NCBI RefSeq assembly: GCF_016906995.1
Contig: NZ_JAFBBD010000006.1
Coordinates: 124,001 to 188,000, forward strand
Source: Spongiibacter marinus
Lineage (GTDB): Bacteria; Pseudomonadota; Gammaproteobacteria; Pseudomonadales; Spongiibacteraceae
DNA length: 64,000 nucleotides
Reading direction: 5' to 3'
The translations under genes and the position numbers were made by a program. The notes beneath the pieces were generated by a model. That model searched no databases, had not been told where the DNA came from, and saw only the letters and a list, made by a program, of their open reading frames with translations. This document shows, in pieces, positions 33,265-44,815 of the stretch (positions are counted from its first letter, which is position 1; the number at the start of each line of letters is the position of its first letter).

Positions 33265-34325
33265 TGCTTCCGTTTCAGCTGGGTGTCATAGAGGGTTTTT
33301 ACGGCCGCCAGTGGAGTTGGCCCCAGCGTCAATCTCTGCCGAAGATGCTCTCTGATTGGGGGTATTCGGCGTATATCTACGCCCCGAAAGGCGACAGCAG
33401 TCTGCGTAGTCGTTGGCGAGAAGACTTCGACGCTGGGCACTTTGCGCGATTGCGCAGCCTCTCAGAATCCGCGCGCGAAGCCGGTATTGGCTGGGGTGTT
33501 GGTCTGTCTCCCGCCGGTCTGCAAGCTCACTTCACGGAAGCGGATGGCGCTGACCTGAGGCGAAAGCTGCAACAAATTAAAGCGCTGTGGCCGTCCCAGC
33601 TATGGATTTTGTTTGATGACCTGCCTGCGGGGGTGCCTGAATTAGCAGTGAGCCAATTACGAGTGGTGGATGCAGTTCGGCAGGTGTTGCCCGATACCCC
33701 GCTGGCGATTTGCCCGAGCTATTACAGCGAAGACCCGATACTGGAAAGCCTGTTTGGCGATTGCCCGAAGGATTATTTTGCGACCCTCAATGAGGGCTTG
33801 TCTGAGGATGTCGATATCCTGTGGACGGGACCGCGGGTTATCACTACTGCCTACGACGCTGACGACATGCATCGAGCCGCGTCGATCCTTGGCCGAAGGC
33901 CATTGTTGTGGGATAACTACCCAGTCAATGATGGCAAAAAGAGCAGCCGCTTTCTCAATATCCTGCCATTTTCCGGGCGCCCGTCGTCACTAAAAACGCT
34001 GGCGAGCGGGCATTTTGTGAACCCGATGAATCAGTTTCACCTATCGTTACTACCGCTGATGGGGCTCGCTTCGGTATATGCAGGCGAAATTATCGCGCAA
34101 GACAGCATTTTCAAGGCCGCGCTGGGGAGTTTGCCCGAAGACTTGGCGCAATTATTGGCGGAGTATGCGCCAATGTTCCAGAATGAGGGTTTGGATGGTA
34201 TGCCGGCGGCATTAAAAGCGGCAATTGCATCCAGGTGTGACCGCATAGCGCATCCCGCTGCAGGGGAGTTGGCTGCTTGGCTGCGAGAGGAGTACAGGTT
34301 TGACCCGGATTGCCTGACCGAGTAG
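33264..34325 (+). CDS. GH84-family O-GlcNAcase-like beta-N-acetylglucosaminidase
   Basis: A 353-residue protein starting at ATG 33264 within the gcvT stop (TAATG). The N-terminus GVIEGFYGRQWSWPQR (residues 7-22) is the GH84 hallmark. The catalytic aspartate pair of the family is Asp118-Asp119 (ILFDDLPAG). Substrate-binding Asn218 and Asp223 (LLWDNYPVND) are spaced as in human O-GlcNAcase (Asn280, Asp285). There is no signal peptide, so it acts in the cytoplasm; the length covers the catalytic barrel and a short helical tail. Substrate in this organism is unknown. Confidence 0.85.
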   Translation: MLPFQLGVIEGFYGRQWSWPQRQSLPKMLSDWGYSAYIYAPKGDSSLRSRWREDFDAGHFARLRSLSESAREAGIGWGVGLSPAGLQAHFTEADGADLRRKLQQIKALWPSQLWILFDDLPAGVPELAVSQLRVVDAVRQVLPDTPLAICPSYYSEDPILESLFGDCPKDYFATLNEGLSEDVDILWTGPRVITTAYDADDMHRAASILGRRPLLWDNYPVNDGKKSSRFLNILPFSGRPSSLKTLASGHFVNPMNQFHLSLLPLMGLASVYAGEIIAQDSIFKAALGSLPEDLAQLLAEYAPMFQNEGLDGMPAALKAAIASRCDRIAHPAAGELAAWLREEYRFDPDCLTE

Positions 34326-34355
34326 GTCGGGTGAGCGGGGATTTTACGTGGCGGC

Positions 34356-34413
34356 TTGCCATAAATTACGCTTTCCGGTAGTTTTAGCACCCGAATGTTT
34401 ACATGGTAAACAT
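34356..34413 (+). promoter_or_regulatory. fadBA promoter with perfect operator palindrome
   Basis: TTGCCA (34356-34361), 17 bases, TAGTTT (34379-34384). Just downstream ATGTTTAC and GTAAACAT flank ATG (34395-34413), a perfect 8-base-arm palindrome where a repressor would block transcription. Confidence 0.55.
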
Positions 34414-34475
34414 GTTGCTTCAGGCAAATGCCGCCGCCAACATCTCGACTAGAGAACTCGAATAGAGGGAAAACA

Positions 34476-36623
34476 ATGATTTATCAAGGCAAGGCGTTAA
34501 GCGCAAGCTTTCTGGAAGATGGCATCGCGGAGCTCTGCTTCGACCTCCAGGGCGACTCCGTCAACAAATTTAACCGCATCACTCTCGAAGAGTTGGGCGA
34601 GGCGACCAAAGCTTTGGCTGCCGAATCCGGATTGAAAGGTGTTGTGGTTACCAGTGGTAAGGCGGTATTTATCGTCGGCGCTGACATCACCGAATTCACC
34701 GAGCTGTTCAAGTTGCCAGATGACGAGCTGCGTCAATGGTGCTCGCAAGCTAATGATGTGTTCAACGCTTTTGAAGACCTGCCGGTACCCACTGTCGCTG
34801 CCATTAATGGCGTTGCACTGGGCGGTGGTTATGAGATGTGTTTGGCCTGTGACTTCCGCGTGATGTCTAGCAGCGCTGTGGTTGGTCTGCCCGAAGTGAA
34901 ACTGGGTATCAACCCAGGTTTTGGCGGCACCGTACGCCTGCCACGTGTTATTGGTTGCGACAACGCGAACCTGTGGGTGGCTACTGGTAACCAGCAAAAG
35001 CCTGATGCTGCCTTGAAAGATGGCGGCGTAGATGCGGTGGTTGCACCTGAGTTATTGAAAGATGCCGCCGTTGATTTGCTGAAGAAAACCATTGCCGGTG
35101 AGTTTGATTACCAAGCGCGCCGCGAAGAGAAAAAATCGCCCGTCAAGCTGAACGATATTGAGCGCATGATGGCCTTTACTACTGGTAAAGCCATGGTTGC
35201 ACAGCAAGCAGGTAAGAACATGCCCGCGCCTGTGACTGCCGTAAAATCGATGGAGCGCAACGCGACGTTGAGCCGCGATGAAGCTATCGAAGTTGAAATT
35301 GACCATTTCATCAAGCTGGTACGCACCCCGCAGTCTAACGCATTGGTCGGCTTGTTCCTGAACGAGCAGAGCGTTAGTAAAGCAGCCAAAGCCGCAGCGA
35401 AAGCCGGTGGCGACGTAAAACAAGGCGCAGTTTTGGGCGCCGGTATCATGGGTGGCGGTATCGCTTACCAATCTGCCTACAAAGGCACGCCCATTTTGAT
35501 GAAAGATATCGCTGAAGCCGGTCTTGAGCTGGGTTTGAAAGAAGCTGGCAAGCTGCTTTCCAAGCGCGTTGCTCGCGGTCGTATGACCCCGGATAAAATG
35601 GCCTCAGTACTGAGCAGCATTCGTCCCACCTTGAATTACGATGGGTTTGACGCTGCCGACGTGATTGTCGAAGCGGTTGTTGAGAACCCCAAAGTGAAGC
35701 ATGCTGTACTTGCTGAGACCGAAAAGCACATCCGTGAAGATGCGGTTTTGGCCTCTAATACTTCTACAATCTCTATTAGCTATCTTGCCGAAGCTCTTGA
35801 AAGACCTGAGAATTTCTGTGGTATGCACTTCTTTAACCCTGTGCATGCTATGCCTTTGGTAGAGGTTATTCGCGGCGAAAAAACCAGCGACGCCACCGTT
35901 GCGCGCACCGTTAAATATGCCCTGCAAATGGGTAAAACGCCTATCGTCGTTAACGACTGCCCAGGCTTCTTTGTAAACCGCGTGCTGTTCCCATACTTCG
36001 CTGGCTTCGACATGCTGGTTCGCGACGGTGCGGATTTCCGCCACGTAGACAAAGTAATGGAAAGCTTCGGTATGCCAATGGGCCCGGCTTACCTGATGGA
36101 CGTGGTGGGTATCGATACCGGCTTCCACGCTGCAGAGGTAATGGCAGAAGGCTTCCCGGATCGCATGCGCCACGACTTCAAAGGCATCTCTCAAATGATG
36201 TTTGAAGCAAACCGCTACGGCCAGAAAAATGGCCTGGGTTTCTACAAATACGAGGAAGACAAGCGCGGTAAGCCCAAGAAGGCCGAGGACGAAACGGCTC
36301 TGTCTATGGCGGCACAAGCGCAGCAAAGCAAAGTGGAAATCAGCGATGAGGACATTCTCGCTCGCATGATGATCCCAATGTGTGTTGAAACGGTTCGCTG
36401 TTTGGACGAGGGGATTGTTCGCGACCCTGCCGATGCCGATATGGGCTTGGTGATGGGTATCGGTTTCCCGGTATTCCGCGGTGGCGCACTGCGCTACATC
36501 GACCAAATGGGCGTGAAGGCATTTGTAGAAATGGCTGATCGCTACGCTGATCTTGGCAAGCTTTACCAGGTTACTGACAGCCTGCGTGAGATGGCGGCCA
36601 AAGGCGAATCTTTCTTTAAATAA
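34476..36623 (+). CDS. fadB: Fatty acid oxidation complex alpha subunit
   Basis: A 715-residue FadB, the usual length. Start at ATG 34476 (GAGGG upstream). The N-terminal enoyl-CoA hydratase/isomerase part has [10 protein letters not shown]-like oxyanion sequence near residue 65 and [19 protein letters not shown] near 110 with the catalytic glutamate region. The C-terminal 3-hydroxyacyl-CoA dehydrogenase has [12 protein letters not shown] (NAD fold) near 322, [14 protein letters not shown] near 450 and CPGFFVNRV near 500. With FadA it forms the heterotetramer of aerobic beta-oxidation. fadA starts 18 bases later. Confidence 0.96.
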   Translation: MIYQGKALSASFLEDGIAELCFDLQGDSVNKFNRITLEELGEATKALAAESGLKGVVVTSGKAVFIVGADITEFTELFKLPDDELRQWCSQANDVFNAFEDLPVPTVAAINGVALGGGYEMCLACDFRVMSSSAVVGLPEVKLGINPGFGGTVRLPRVIGCDNANLWVATGNQQKPDAALKDGGVDAVVAPELLKDAAVDLLKKTIAGEFDYQARREEKKSPVKLNDIERMMAFTTGKAMVAQQAGKNMPAPVTAVKSMERNATLSRDEAIEVEIDHFIKLVRTPQSNALVGLFLNEQSVSKAAKAAAKAGGDVKQGAVLGAGIMGGGIAYQSAYKGTPILMKDIAEAGLELGLKEAGKLLSKRVARGRMTPDKMASVLSSIRPTLNYDGFDAADVIVEAVVENPKVKHAVLAETEKHIREDAVLASNTSTISISYLAEALERPENFCGMHFFNPVHAMPLVEVIRGEKTSDATVARTVKYALQMGKTPIVVNDCPGFFVNRVLFPYFAGFDMLVRDGADFRHVDKVMESFGMPMGPAYLMDVVGIDTGFHAAEVMAEGFPDRMRHDFKGISQMMFEANRYGQKNGLGFYKYEEDKRGKPKKAEDETALSMAAQAQQSKVEISDEDILARMMIPMCVETVRCLDEGIVRDPADADMGLVMGIGFPVFRGGALRYIDQMGVKAFVEMADRYADLGKLYQVTDSLREMAAKGESFFK

Positions 36624-36638
36624 TCGGGCGGAGACTGA

Positions 36639-37817
<1,179 letters not shown>

Positions 37818-37866
37818 GCGTTCAGCCCCTCCGGCCCCTTTGTGGGGCCTTGTCGCAGGGCTTTGC

Positions 37867-37895
37867 TTGATTGCGGGCAGACCCTGTGGCACAAT
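37867..37895 (+). promoter_or_regulatory. tRNA-Leu promoter
   Basis: TTGATT (37867-37872), 17 bases, CACAAT (37890-37895), with a CG-rich start region. Located 70 bases before the tRNA. Confidence 0.6.
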
Positions 37896-37965
37896 TCCGA
37901 CCCTCGTTTGGCAGCAGTCAAACGAAGTCACGTTAAGTCGTTAGTTTTCAACGATTTACAAGTGT

Positions 37966-38050
37966 GCGGATGTGGTGAAATTGGTATACACGCCAGATTT
38001 AGGTTCTGGTGCCGCAAGGCGTGAGAGTTCGAGTCTCTCCATCCGCACCA
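37966..38050 (+). tRNA. leuW: tRNA-Leu(UAG)
   Basis: An 85-base tRNA with acceptor GCGGATG/CATCCGC, discriminator A and an encoded CCA at 38048-38050. The anticodon loop TTTAGGT between CCAGA and TCTGG gives UAG. The long variable arm (TGCCGCAAGGCG) is as expected for leucine tRNA. It is expressed from a promoter close upstream. No integrase is nearby. Confidence 0.96.
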
Positions 38051-38124
38051 TTTCATAGAATTCTTTAAGCGGGCTGGCATTGAAAGAGCCAGGTCGTGTG
38101 ATTGATCGCTTTTGAGGAACTTCC

Positions 38125-39453
38125 ATGCAAGTCTCAGTTGAAACGACGTCAGGTCTTGAGCGTCGCTTAATCGTAGGTGTACCTGCCGCTCGTGTTGACA
38201 GTGCCGTAGACAGCCGCCTGCAAGAAGCTGCGAAAACCGTCAAGCTGAACGGTTTCCGCCCCGGTAAGGTGCCGATGAAGGTGGTTCGTCAGCGCTTCGG
38301 TCAATCTGTGCGTATGGAAGTGTTGGGTCAGGTAATGAATGACTCATTTTACGAGGCAATTCAGGAGCAGGGTCTCAAGCCTGCAGGTCGCCCTGAAATT
38401 GAGCCCAAAAGCATGGATGAAGGCAAAGATATCGAATTCGTTGCCACATTTGAGGTGTTCCCCGAGATTGAGTTGCTGGATTACAGCAGCATCGAGGTCA
38501 AGAAGCCGGTATCTGAAATCACCGACGCCGACTTGGATAAAATGATCGAAAACCTTCGTAAGCAGCGCGCTAGCTGGGAAGCGGTAGAGCGTGAGGCAGC
38601 GACGGGCGACCAAGTGAATATCGACTTTGTTGGCACAAAGGACGGTGAAGAATTCGAGGGTGGAAAAGGCGAAGGGACCGATCTGGAATTGGGTTCAGGT
38701 CGTATGATTCCAGGTTTCGAAGACGGTATTGTCGGCATGAAGGCTGGCGAAGAGAAAGTGGTAGCGCTGAGCTTCCCTGAGGATTATCACAGTGAAGAGC
38801 TAAAAGGTGCCGCGGTAGAATTTGCGATCACCGTGAACGCGGTGAAAGAGCAAGCGCTGCCCGAACTGAATGATGAGTTCTTTAAAATGTTCGGTGTGGA
38901 AGAGGGCGGCGAAGACGCTTTTCGTGCTGAAGTTAAAAAGAATATGGAACGCGAGTTGAAAAATGCGACAAAGACCCGCATTAAAACTCAAGTGATGGAC
39001 GGTGTTCTTGACGTGCACGCTGAGTTGCAAGTGCCCAAGGCACTGGTCGCTCAGGAAATTGATGCCTTGCGCAACCAGCAAATGCAGCAATTTGGTGCAT
39101 TGGCGGAAAAGTTGAACCCCGCGGATATCCTGCCAGACGACCTGTTCCGCGAGAATGCAGAGCGCCGCGTTAAGCTGGGCCTGGTATTGAACGAACTGAT
39201 TGCTGCGGAAGAGATTAAAGCTGATGCCGATAAAGTGCGTGCCACTTTAGAGGAAATGGCAGCAAGCTATGAAGATAAAGAAGAAGTTATCAACTACTAC
39301 ATGAGCCAGCCGCAGCAATTGCAGCAGATTGAGGGCATGGTTATTGAAGAGGAAGTAGTTGAAAAACTTCTTGAAAAAGCGAAGGTTAGCGAAGAAACTT
39401 TAAGCTACGAAGAAGTTATGTCTCCGCCAGCTCAGGAAGACGAAGAAGATTGA
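38125..39453 (+). CDS. tig: Trigger factor
   Basis: A 442-residue chaperone. The N-terminal ribosome-binding part contains FRPGKVPMKVVRQRFG (residues 47-62; the GFRxGKxP signature). The PPIase domain (about 150-245) includes DFVGTKDGEEFEGGKGEG and MIPGFEDGIVGMKAGEE. The C-terminal helical domain is long and acidic at the end. It binds nascent chains at the ribosome exit. It heads the series tig-clpP-clpX-lon typical of proteobacteria. Confidence 0.97.
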   Translation: MQVSVETTSGLERRLIVGVPAARVDSAVDSRLQEAAKTVKLNGFRPGKVPMKVVRQRFGQSVRMEVLGQVMNDSFYEAIQEQGLKPAGRPEIEPKSMDEGKDIEFVATFEVFPEIELLDYSSIEVKKPVSEITDADLDKMIENLRKQRASWEAVEREAATGDQVNIDFVGTKDGEEFEGGKGEGTDLELGSGRMIPGFEDGIVGMKAGEEKVVALSFPEDYHSEELKGAAVEFAITVNAVKEQALPELNDEFFKMFGVEEGGEDAFRAEVKKNMERELKNATKTRIKTQVMDGVLDVHAELQVPKALVAQEIDALRNQQMQQFGALAEKLNPADILPDDLFRENAERRVKLGLVLNELIAAEEIKADADKVRATLEEMAASYEDKEEVINYYMSQPQQLQQIEGMVIEEEVVEKLLEKAKVSEETLSYEEVMSPPAQEDEED

Positions 39454-39479
39454 TCACACTAGTTCACTAGTGCTCTTCG

Positions 39480-39518
39480 TCAAGCGGCTGAACTTCGGTT
39501 CCGCCGCTTGATTTTTTT
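39480..39518 (+). terminator. tig terminator with UUCG tetraloop
   Basis: TCAAGCGGC pairs with GCCGCTTGA; an inner GAAC/GTTC pair closes a TTCG tetraloop; seven T follow. It separates tig from clpP. A small inverted repeat CACTAG/CTAGTG precedes it at 39457-39472. Confidence 0.92.
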
Positions 39519-39569
39519 CTGGCATGCCATAACGTAACAGTCAATTCACGACACAGAAGAGAATTGCGT

Positions 39570-40202
39570 ATGTCCCGAAACTCCTTTGATGGAATCAATA
39601 ACAATACAATTAACAACTTAGGGCTCGTGCCCATGGTTGTTGAGCAAACGGCACGCGGTGAACGGTCTTACGATATTTACTCCCGCCTGCTCAAAGAGCG
39701 CGTGATCTTCTGTGTGGGCCCTGTTGAAGACCACATGGCTAACCTGATTGTGGCGCAGATGCTGTTTTTGGAGTCCGAGAACCCCGATAAAGATATCCAT
39801 TTGTATATCAATTCGCCCGGCGGGTCGGTAACCGCGGGTTTGTCGATTTACGACACCATGAGCTTTATCAAACCCGACGTAACTACGATGTGTATTGGCC
39901 AAGCGGCCAGTATGGGTGCCTTCCTGTTGAGTGGTGGTGCCAAGGGCAAGCGTTTTATTCTGCCTAACGCGCGGACGATGATTCACCAGCCCAGCGGCGG
40001 TGCACAGGGCCAGGCGACAGATATCGATATCCATGCGCGCGAAATTTTGATCATTCGCGAACGTCTGAATCAATTAATGGCTGAGCATACCGGCCAGGAT
40101 TACGAAACCATTGCTCGCGACACCGAGCGCGACAACTTTATGAATGCTCAGCAGTCGTGCGATTACGGGCTTGTTGATCAGGTTATTACGTCACGTAGCT
40201 AA
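39570..40202 (+). CDS. clpP: ATP-dependent Clp protease proteolytic subunit
   Basis: A 210-residue ClpP. Start at ATG 39570 (GAAGAGA upstream); a TTG at 39564 is less likely. Catalytic Ser114 (QAASMGAF) and His139 (MIHQPSGG) are visible, with the Asp of the triad later. The N-terminal [23 protein letters not shown] is the mature ClpP start. The tetradecamer degrades proteins fed by ClpX or ClpA. clpX follows after 105 bases, in which a GC-rich stem (GCGCGCCC/GGGCGCG) lies. Confidence 0.97.
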   Translation: MSRNSFDGINNNTINNLGLVPMVVEQTARGERSYDIYSRLLKERVIFCVGPVEDHMANLIVAQMLFLESENPDKDIHLYINSPGGSVTAGLSIYDTMSFIKPDVTTMCIGQAASMGAFLLSGGAKGKRFILPNARTMIHQPSGGAQGQATDIDIHAREILIIRERLNQLMAEHTGQDYETIARDTERDNFMNAQQSCDYGLVDQVITSRS

Positions 40203-40307
40203 GGGGGCGCGCCCTCGCGGGCGCGGCCGTTCACTTGCAAAACAGGGCAAAAGGGGTCATCTTAAGATCAGAAAAAGATGCCCAATACGTCGACAAGGTG
40301 ATTGTTA

Positions 40308-41582
40308 ATGAGTAGTAAAGACGGCGCAGATGACAACGGCAAGCTGCTGTATTGTTCGTTTTGCGGCAAAAGTCAGCATGAAGTACGCAAGCTGATTGCG
40401 GGGCCTTCGGTATTTATCTGTGATGAATGCGTGGACCTCTGTAACGATATTATCCGGGAAGAGGTTCAGGAAGCCGCCAGCGAGGCGGGCAGTGACAAGC
40501 TGCCGTCGCCGCAGGAGATTAACGCGACCCTGGATCAGTACGTTATTGGTCAGGCGCGCGCCAAGAAGGTGTTGGCGGTTGCGGTATACAACCACTACAA
40601 GCGACTCCGCCACGGCGATAAAAGCAAGGACGAAGTAGAGCTGGGCAAGAGTAATATCTTGTTGGTGGGGCCAACCGGCAGTGGTAAGACGTTGCTGGCC
40701 GAGACGCTCGCTCGTTTGTTGGATGTCCCGTTCACAATTGCTGATGCAACAACGCTGACGGAAGCTGGCTACGTCGGCGAAGACGTTGAGAACATCATTC
40801 AGAAGCTGTTGCAGAAGTGCGACTACGATGTTGAAAAAGCCCAAATGGGTATTGTCTACATCGATGAGATCGACAAAATCTCTCGCAAGTCAGATAACCC
40901 ATCAATTACCCGGGATGTCTCCGGTGAGGGCGTTCAGCAAGCGCTGTTGAAGTTAATTGAGGGCACGGTAGCTTCGGTTCCCCCGCAGGGCGGTCGGAAG
41001 CACCCACAGCAGGAGTTTTTACAGGTAGATACCTCGAATATCCTGTTTATCTGTGGCGGTGCCTTTGCGGGCCTTGATCGGGTCATCCGTGACCGCTCTG
41101 AGAAAGGTGGCATCGGCTTTGGTGCGGAGGTCAAAAGTAAGGACGAATCCCGCAATGTGGGTGAAGTACTGGCTGACGTCGAACCAGAGGATCTGGTGCG
41201 TTACGGCTTGATCCCCGAGTTTGTCGGCCGACTGCCGGTGATTGCTACGCTCGAAGAGCTCGATGCGGAGGCGCTTGTCAGCATCCTGACTCAGCCGCGT
41301 AATGCGCTAACCAAGCAGTACGCCAAGCTCTTCGACATGGAAGGTGTTGAGGTTGATTTCCGTGAAGACGGGCTTCGGGCCGTTGCTGAGAAGGCCATGG
41401 TTCGTAAGACAGGTGCGCGGGGGCTGCGCTCGATCCTGGAGTCTGTACTCCTGGATACCATGTATGACCTGCCGTCCACGGATAATGTCAGCAAGGTTGT
41501 GGTGGATGCATCGGTGATCAATGGTGAATCGCCACCTATTCTGGTCTACAGCGACCAAAGAAAGGTCGCTCCAGAGGAATAA
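40308..41582 (+). CDS. clpX: ATP-dependent Clp protease ATP-binding subunit ClpX
   Basis: A 424-residue AAA+ unfoldase. Start at ATG 40308 behind AAGGTG. The N-terminal zinc-binding domain has CSFCGK and CDECVDLC (residues 15-40). Walker A GPTGSGKT is near 120 and Walker B IVYIDEID near 183; the GFGAE pore-loop region is seen after 250. It recognises ssrA and other tags and threads proteins into ClpP. A strong terminator ends the clpP-clpX pair. Confidence 0.97.
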   Translation: MSSKDGADDNGKLLYCSFCGKSQHEVRKLIAGPSVFICDECVDLCNDIIREEVQEAASEAGSDKLPSPQEINATLDQYVIGQARAKKVLAVAVYNHYKRLRHGDKSKDEVELGKSNILLVGPTGSGKTLLAETLARLLDVPFTIADATTLTEAGYVGEDVENIIQKLLQKCDYDVEKAQMGIVYIDEIDKISRKSDNPSITRDVSGEGVQQALLKLIEGTVASVPPQGGRKHPQQEFLQVDTSNILFICGGAFAGLDRVIRDRSEKGGIGFGAEVKSKDESRNVGEVLADVEPEDLVRYGLIPEFVGRLPVIATLEELDAEALVSILTQPRNALTKQYAKLFDMEGVEVDFREDGLRAVAEKAMVRKTGARGLRSILESVLLDTMYDLPSTDNVSKVVVDASVINGESPPILVYSDQRKVAPEE

Positions 41583-41592
41583 ATCCACGTAA

Positions 41593-41620
41593 AGCCGCCT
41601 GATTCCCAGGCGGCTTTTTT
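41593..41620 (+). terminator. clpX terminator
   Basis: AGCCGCCTG and CAGGCGGCT with a five-base loop, then six T. Ends the clpP-clpX message before the lon heat-shock promoter. Confidence 0.93.
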
Positions 41621-41642
41621 GTCAGTTTGTTTACAGTCAAGT

Positions 41643-41671
41643 CTTGTATTTCTGCCTTCAAATCCCCATCT
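41643..41671 (+). promoter_or_regulatory. Sigma-32 (heat-shock) promoter of lon
   Basis: CTTGTAT (41643-41649), 14-base spacer, CCCCATCT (41664-41671). It closely fits the sigma-32 consensus CTTGAAA and CCCCATNT. The leader to the lon ATG is about 72 bases. Confidence 0.8.
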
Positions 41672-41750
41672 TAGAACCATAACCGCCCGCATATCGTAAA
41701 ACGGTATACCTGCTGTGCGGGCCCAAAATGATTCAAAAAGAGGCGAGCTA

Positions 41751-44177
41751 ATGGCTGACAAGCGTGAAACTCTAGAGTTGCCGCTGCTTCCCCTGCGAGA
41801 TGTAGTTGTCTACCCCCACATGGTTATCCCTTTGTTCGTAGGCCGAGATAAGTCGATTCGGGCTCTCGAGCTGGCCATGGCTGACAACAAAGAAATTATT
41901 CTCGCAGCACAAAAAAATCCAGATGTGGATGAACCCTCCACAGAAGACCTGTATGACATTGGCACCGTCGCCAATATTCTTCAGTTGTTGAAATTGCCTG
42001 ATGGCACCGTCAAGGTGCTTGTTGAAGGTGATTATCGCGCACAGATAGACGCTATCGCCGCTGAGGACGAGTATTTCAGAGCAGAGGCCTCGCCAATTGT
42101 TGAGCGGAAAATCCCGGATGAAGAGTCCGAGGTGATGCTGCGCTCTGCTATCTCCCAGTTTGAGAAATACATTAATTTAAGCAAGAAGATCCCCTCTGAA
42201 GTACTGACCTCTCTATCCGGTATTGATGAGCCTGGTCGTCTGGCAGACACCGTTGCCGCTCACATGAGCATGGAGCTCGAGCAGAAGCAGGCGGTATTGG
42301 AAATGAGTGATGAGCGCGAGCGCTTAGAGCACTTAATGGCGCTGATGGAGTCGGAAATCGACCTGTTTCAAGTAGAAAAACGCATTCGCGGGCGCGTTAA
42401 GAAACAGATGGAAAAGAGCCAGCGTGAGTACTACCTCAATGAACAGATGAAAGCGATTCAGCGCGAGTTGGGCGAATCAGAAGAGGGTGCCAACGAGCTT
42501 GAAGAGCTTGAGAAGCGCGTCGCTGAATCTGGTATGAGCAAAGAGGCGCTCGAAAAAGCCAAGGCTGAGCTTTCTAAGCTAAAAATGATGTCGCCAATGT
42601 CTGCCGAGGCCTCAGTTGTACGCGGCTATATCGATTGGCTGGTAAATATCCCCTGGCAGAAGCGCTCGCGTGTAAAACATGACCTCAAACGCGCGCAAGA
42701 AATCCTTAACAGCGATCACTACGGTCTTGAAGAGGTTAAGGAGCGTATCCTCGAGTATTTGGCTGTACAAAAACGCGTTAAGAAAGTGAAAGGGCCCGTG
42801 CTGTGCTTGGTGGGGCCGCCAGGGGTAGGTAAAACATCGCTGGGTGAGTCGATCGCACGTTCAACGAATCGGAAGTTTGTTCGGATGGCGCTTGGCGGGG
42901 TTCGCGATGAGGCAGAGATTCGCGGTCATCGCCGCACATACATTGGCTCCATGCCGGGTAAAGTTATTCAGAAAATGTCTAAGACAGGCGTGCGTAACCC
43001 GCTGTTCTTGTTAGATGAAATTGACAAGATGGGGATGGATCATCGCGGCGACCCGGCATCGGCGCTGCTTGAAGTGTTGGATCCGGAGCAAAACCACGCC
43101 TTTAACGATCATTACCTCGAGGTGGACTACGATTTATCCGACGTCATGTTTATTTGCACGTCGAATTCGTTGAATATTCCCCCGGCATTGCTGGACCGGA
43201 TGGAAGTCATCCGCATACCCGGATACACCGAAGATGAGAAGATCAACATAGCGCGGCGCTACCTCATTCCTAAACAGCTGAAGAATAACGGCTTGAAGGA
43301 AAAAGAAGCGTCTATCGGCGATGAAGTGATTCAAGACATTGTCAGGTACTACACTCGCGAGGCAGGTGTCAGGGGACTGGAAAGAGAGATCGCCAAGGTT
43401 TGCCGTAAAATTGTTAAGAATGTGGCGCTTAGCGACGATAAGTCGCCTATAGAGGTCACCTCGCAAAACTTGGAAGAGTATCTGGGTGTTCGCAAATTTA
43501 CCTTCGGTAAAGCGGAGGAAGAAAACAAGGTTGGTCAAGTAACAGGGCTGGCATGGACGCAAGTGGGTGGCGAGCTGCTAACCATTGAGGCGGTGTCAGT
43601 GGTCGGCAAGGGGCGTCACATCCAAACCGGATCGCTGGGCGACGTTATGCAGGAGTCGATTCAAGCTGCTATGACGGTAGTGCGGAGTCGGTCTAAGCGT
43701 TTGGGCGTGCCGGCGAAGTATCACGACCGCCACGACATTCATATTCACATGCCTGAAGGGGCAACGCCGAAAGACGGACCGTCCGCTGGTATAGGTATGT
43801 GTACCGCGCTGGTTTCTGTTATCACCGGAATTCCGGTCCGCAGCGACGTGGCGATGACCGGTGAGATCACTTTGCGCGGTCAGGTATTGGCGATTGGCGG
43901 CTTGAAAGAGAAGCTTCTGGCCGCGCACCGCGGCGGTATTACCACAGTGCTGATCCCGGCCGAAAATGAGCGCGACCTTAAAGAAATTCCGGAAAATATT
44001 AAAGCCGATCTCGATATTAAACCGGTCAAGTGGATTGACGAAGTGCTTAATATAGCGCTTGAGCGCGTGCCCGAGGAGATTTCGGAGGAGGAATACCTCG
44101 CGGGTTTGAGTGATGAGCAGAAAGCGCTGGAAAACAATCCGGAAGGAGAAAAAGACAGCCGAATCAGTGCCCACTGA
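41751..44177 (+). CDS. lon: Lon protease
   Basis: An 808-residue Lon. Start at ATG 41751 (GAGG upstream). The N-terminal substrate domain begins [19 protein letters not shown]. The Walker [10 protein letters not shown] lies near residue 360 with Walker [10 protein letters not shown]. The C-terminal protease domain has the Ser of [11 protein letters not shown] and, 43 residues later, the Lys of [14 protein letters not shown], the Ser-Lys dyad. It degrades misfolded and regulatory proteins. A sigma-32-like promoter precedes it. Confidence 0.97.
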   Translation: MADKRETLELPLLPLRDVVVYPHMVIPLFVGRDKSIRALELAMADNKEIILAAQKNPDVDEPSTEDLYDIGTVANILQLLKLPDGTVKVLVEGDYRAQIDAIAAEDEYFRAEASPIVERKIPDEESEVMLRSAISQFEKYINLSKKIPSEVLTSLSGIDEPGRLADTVAAHMSMELEQKQAVLEMSDERERLEHLMALMESEIDLFQVEKRIRGRVKKQMEKSQREYYLNEQMKAIQRELGESEEGANELEELEKRVAESGMSKEALEKAKAELSKLKMMSPMSAEASVVRGYIDWLVNIPWQKRSRVKHDLKRAQEILNSDHYGLEEVKERILEYLAVQKRVKKVKGPVLCLVGPPGVGKTSLGESIARSTNRKFVRMALGGVRDEAEIRGHRRTYIGSMPGKVIQKMSKTGVRNPLFLLDEIDKMGMDHRGDPASALLEVLDPEQNHAFNDHYLEVDYDLSDVMFICTSNSLNIPPALLDRMEVIRIPGYTEDEKINIARRYLIPKQLKNNGLKEKEASIGDEVIQDIVRYYTREAGVRGLEREIAKVCRKIVKNVALSDDKSPIEVTSQNLEEYLGVRKFTFGKAEEENKVGQVTGLAWTQVGGELLTIEAVSVVGKGRHIQTGSLGDVMQESIQAAMTVVRSRSKRLGVPAKYHDRHDIHIHMPEGATPKDGPSAGIGMCTALVSVITGIPVRSDVAMTGEITLRGQVLAIGGLKEKLLAAHRGGITTVLIPAENERDLKEIPENIKADLDIKPVKWIDEVLNIALERVPEEISEEEYLAGLSDEQKALENNPEGEKDSRISAH

Positions 44178-44296
44178 GTCGGCTGAGTGCAGGCGGTAGA
44201 GCTTGCTGTTCTGGTCATCCAGTGATCAGGCTGCAAGCCGCATGTGCTCTATGCTTCGCAGTTTTACGATAATGCGGCCAGTGATGCAGAGTTTCC

Positions 44297-44325
44297 TTGA
44301 CCGCCCCAGAAGCAGTTGGTATAAA
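44297..44325 (+). promoter_or_regulatory. hupB promoter
   Basis: TTGACC (44297-44302), 17 bases, TATAAA (44320-44325). Leader of about 97 bases before the GTG start. Confidence 0.75.
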
Positions 44326-44428
44326 TCCTTCTCTCTGAGTCGGCGGCTACTGTCATCGTGTTTACATGCTAACGTCGCCACCAGCTTTGCAATACAGTTT
44401 TTCATAACAATTCGAAGGGGAAGGATAA

Positions 44429-44701
44429 GTGAATAAATCTGAGCTAATCGACGCCATTGCCGAGTCAGCAGATCTCTCTAAAGCGTCGGCCGGTCGTGCA
44501 CTGGACGCAGCAGTTGAAGCCATTACTAACGCGCTGAAGTCTGACGACTCTGTGTCGCTGGTCGGTTTTGGTACTTTCAGTGTTAAAGAGCGCGCTGCTC
44601 GCACTGGCCGTAACCCCCAGACTGGTGCGCCAATTGAAATTGCTGCTGCGAAGATTCCTAGCTTCAAGGCTGGTAAAGCGCTGAAAGACGCCTGCAACTA
44701 A
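44429..44701 (+). CDS. hupB: DNA-binding protein HU-beta
   Basis: A 90-residue HU with GTG start 44429 (AAGGGGAAGG upstream). [27 protein letters not shown] is the HU start, [21 protein letters not shown] the beta arm tip region, and [12 protein letters not shown] the end. It is the nucleoid-compacting DNA-bending protein. The order lon-hupB-ppiD is standard for gammaproteobacteria. Confidence 0.97.
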   Translation: MNKSELIDAIAESADLSKASAGRALDAAVEAITNALKSDDSVSLVGFGTFSVKERAARTGRNPQTGAPIEIAAAKIPSFKAGKALKDACN

Positions 44702-44766
44702 GTTCAGTTGCGACAGTCATAGCGTTAGACAGAGTCGTCGCGAAGAGGTACCGCCTCTGTCGAAAG

Positions 44767-44791
44767 GCGCATCGAAAGATGCGCTTTTTTT
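44767..44791 (+). terminator. hupB terminator
   Basis: GCGCATC and GATGCGC close a GAAA tetraloop and are followed by seven T. Ends hupB just 25 bases before ppiD. Confidence 0.93.
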
Positions 44792-44815
44792 ATATTTGAA
44801 TGGGTTCAAAGGTAA

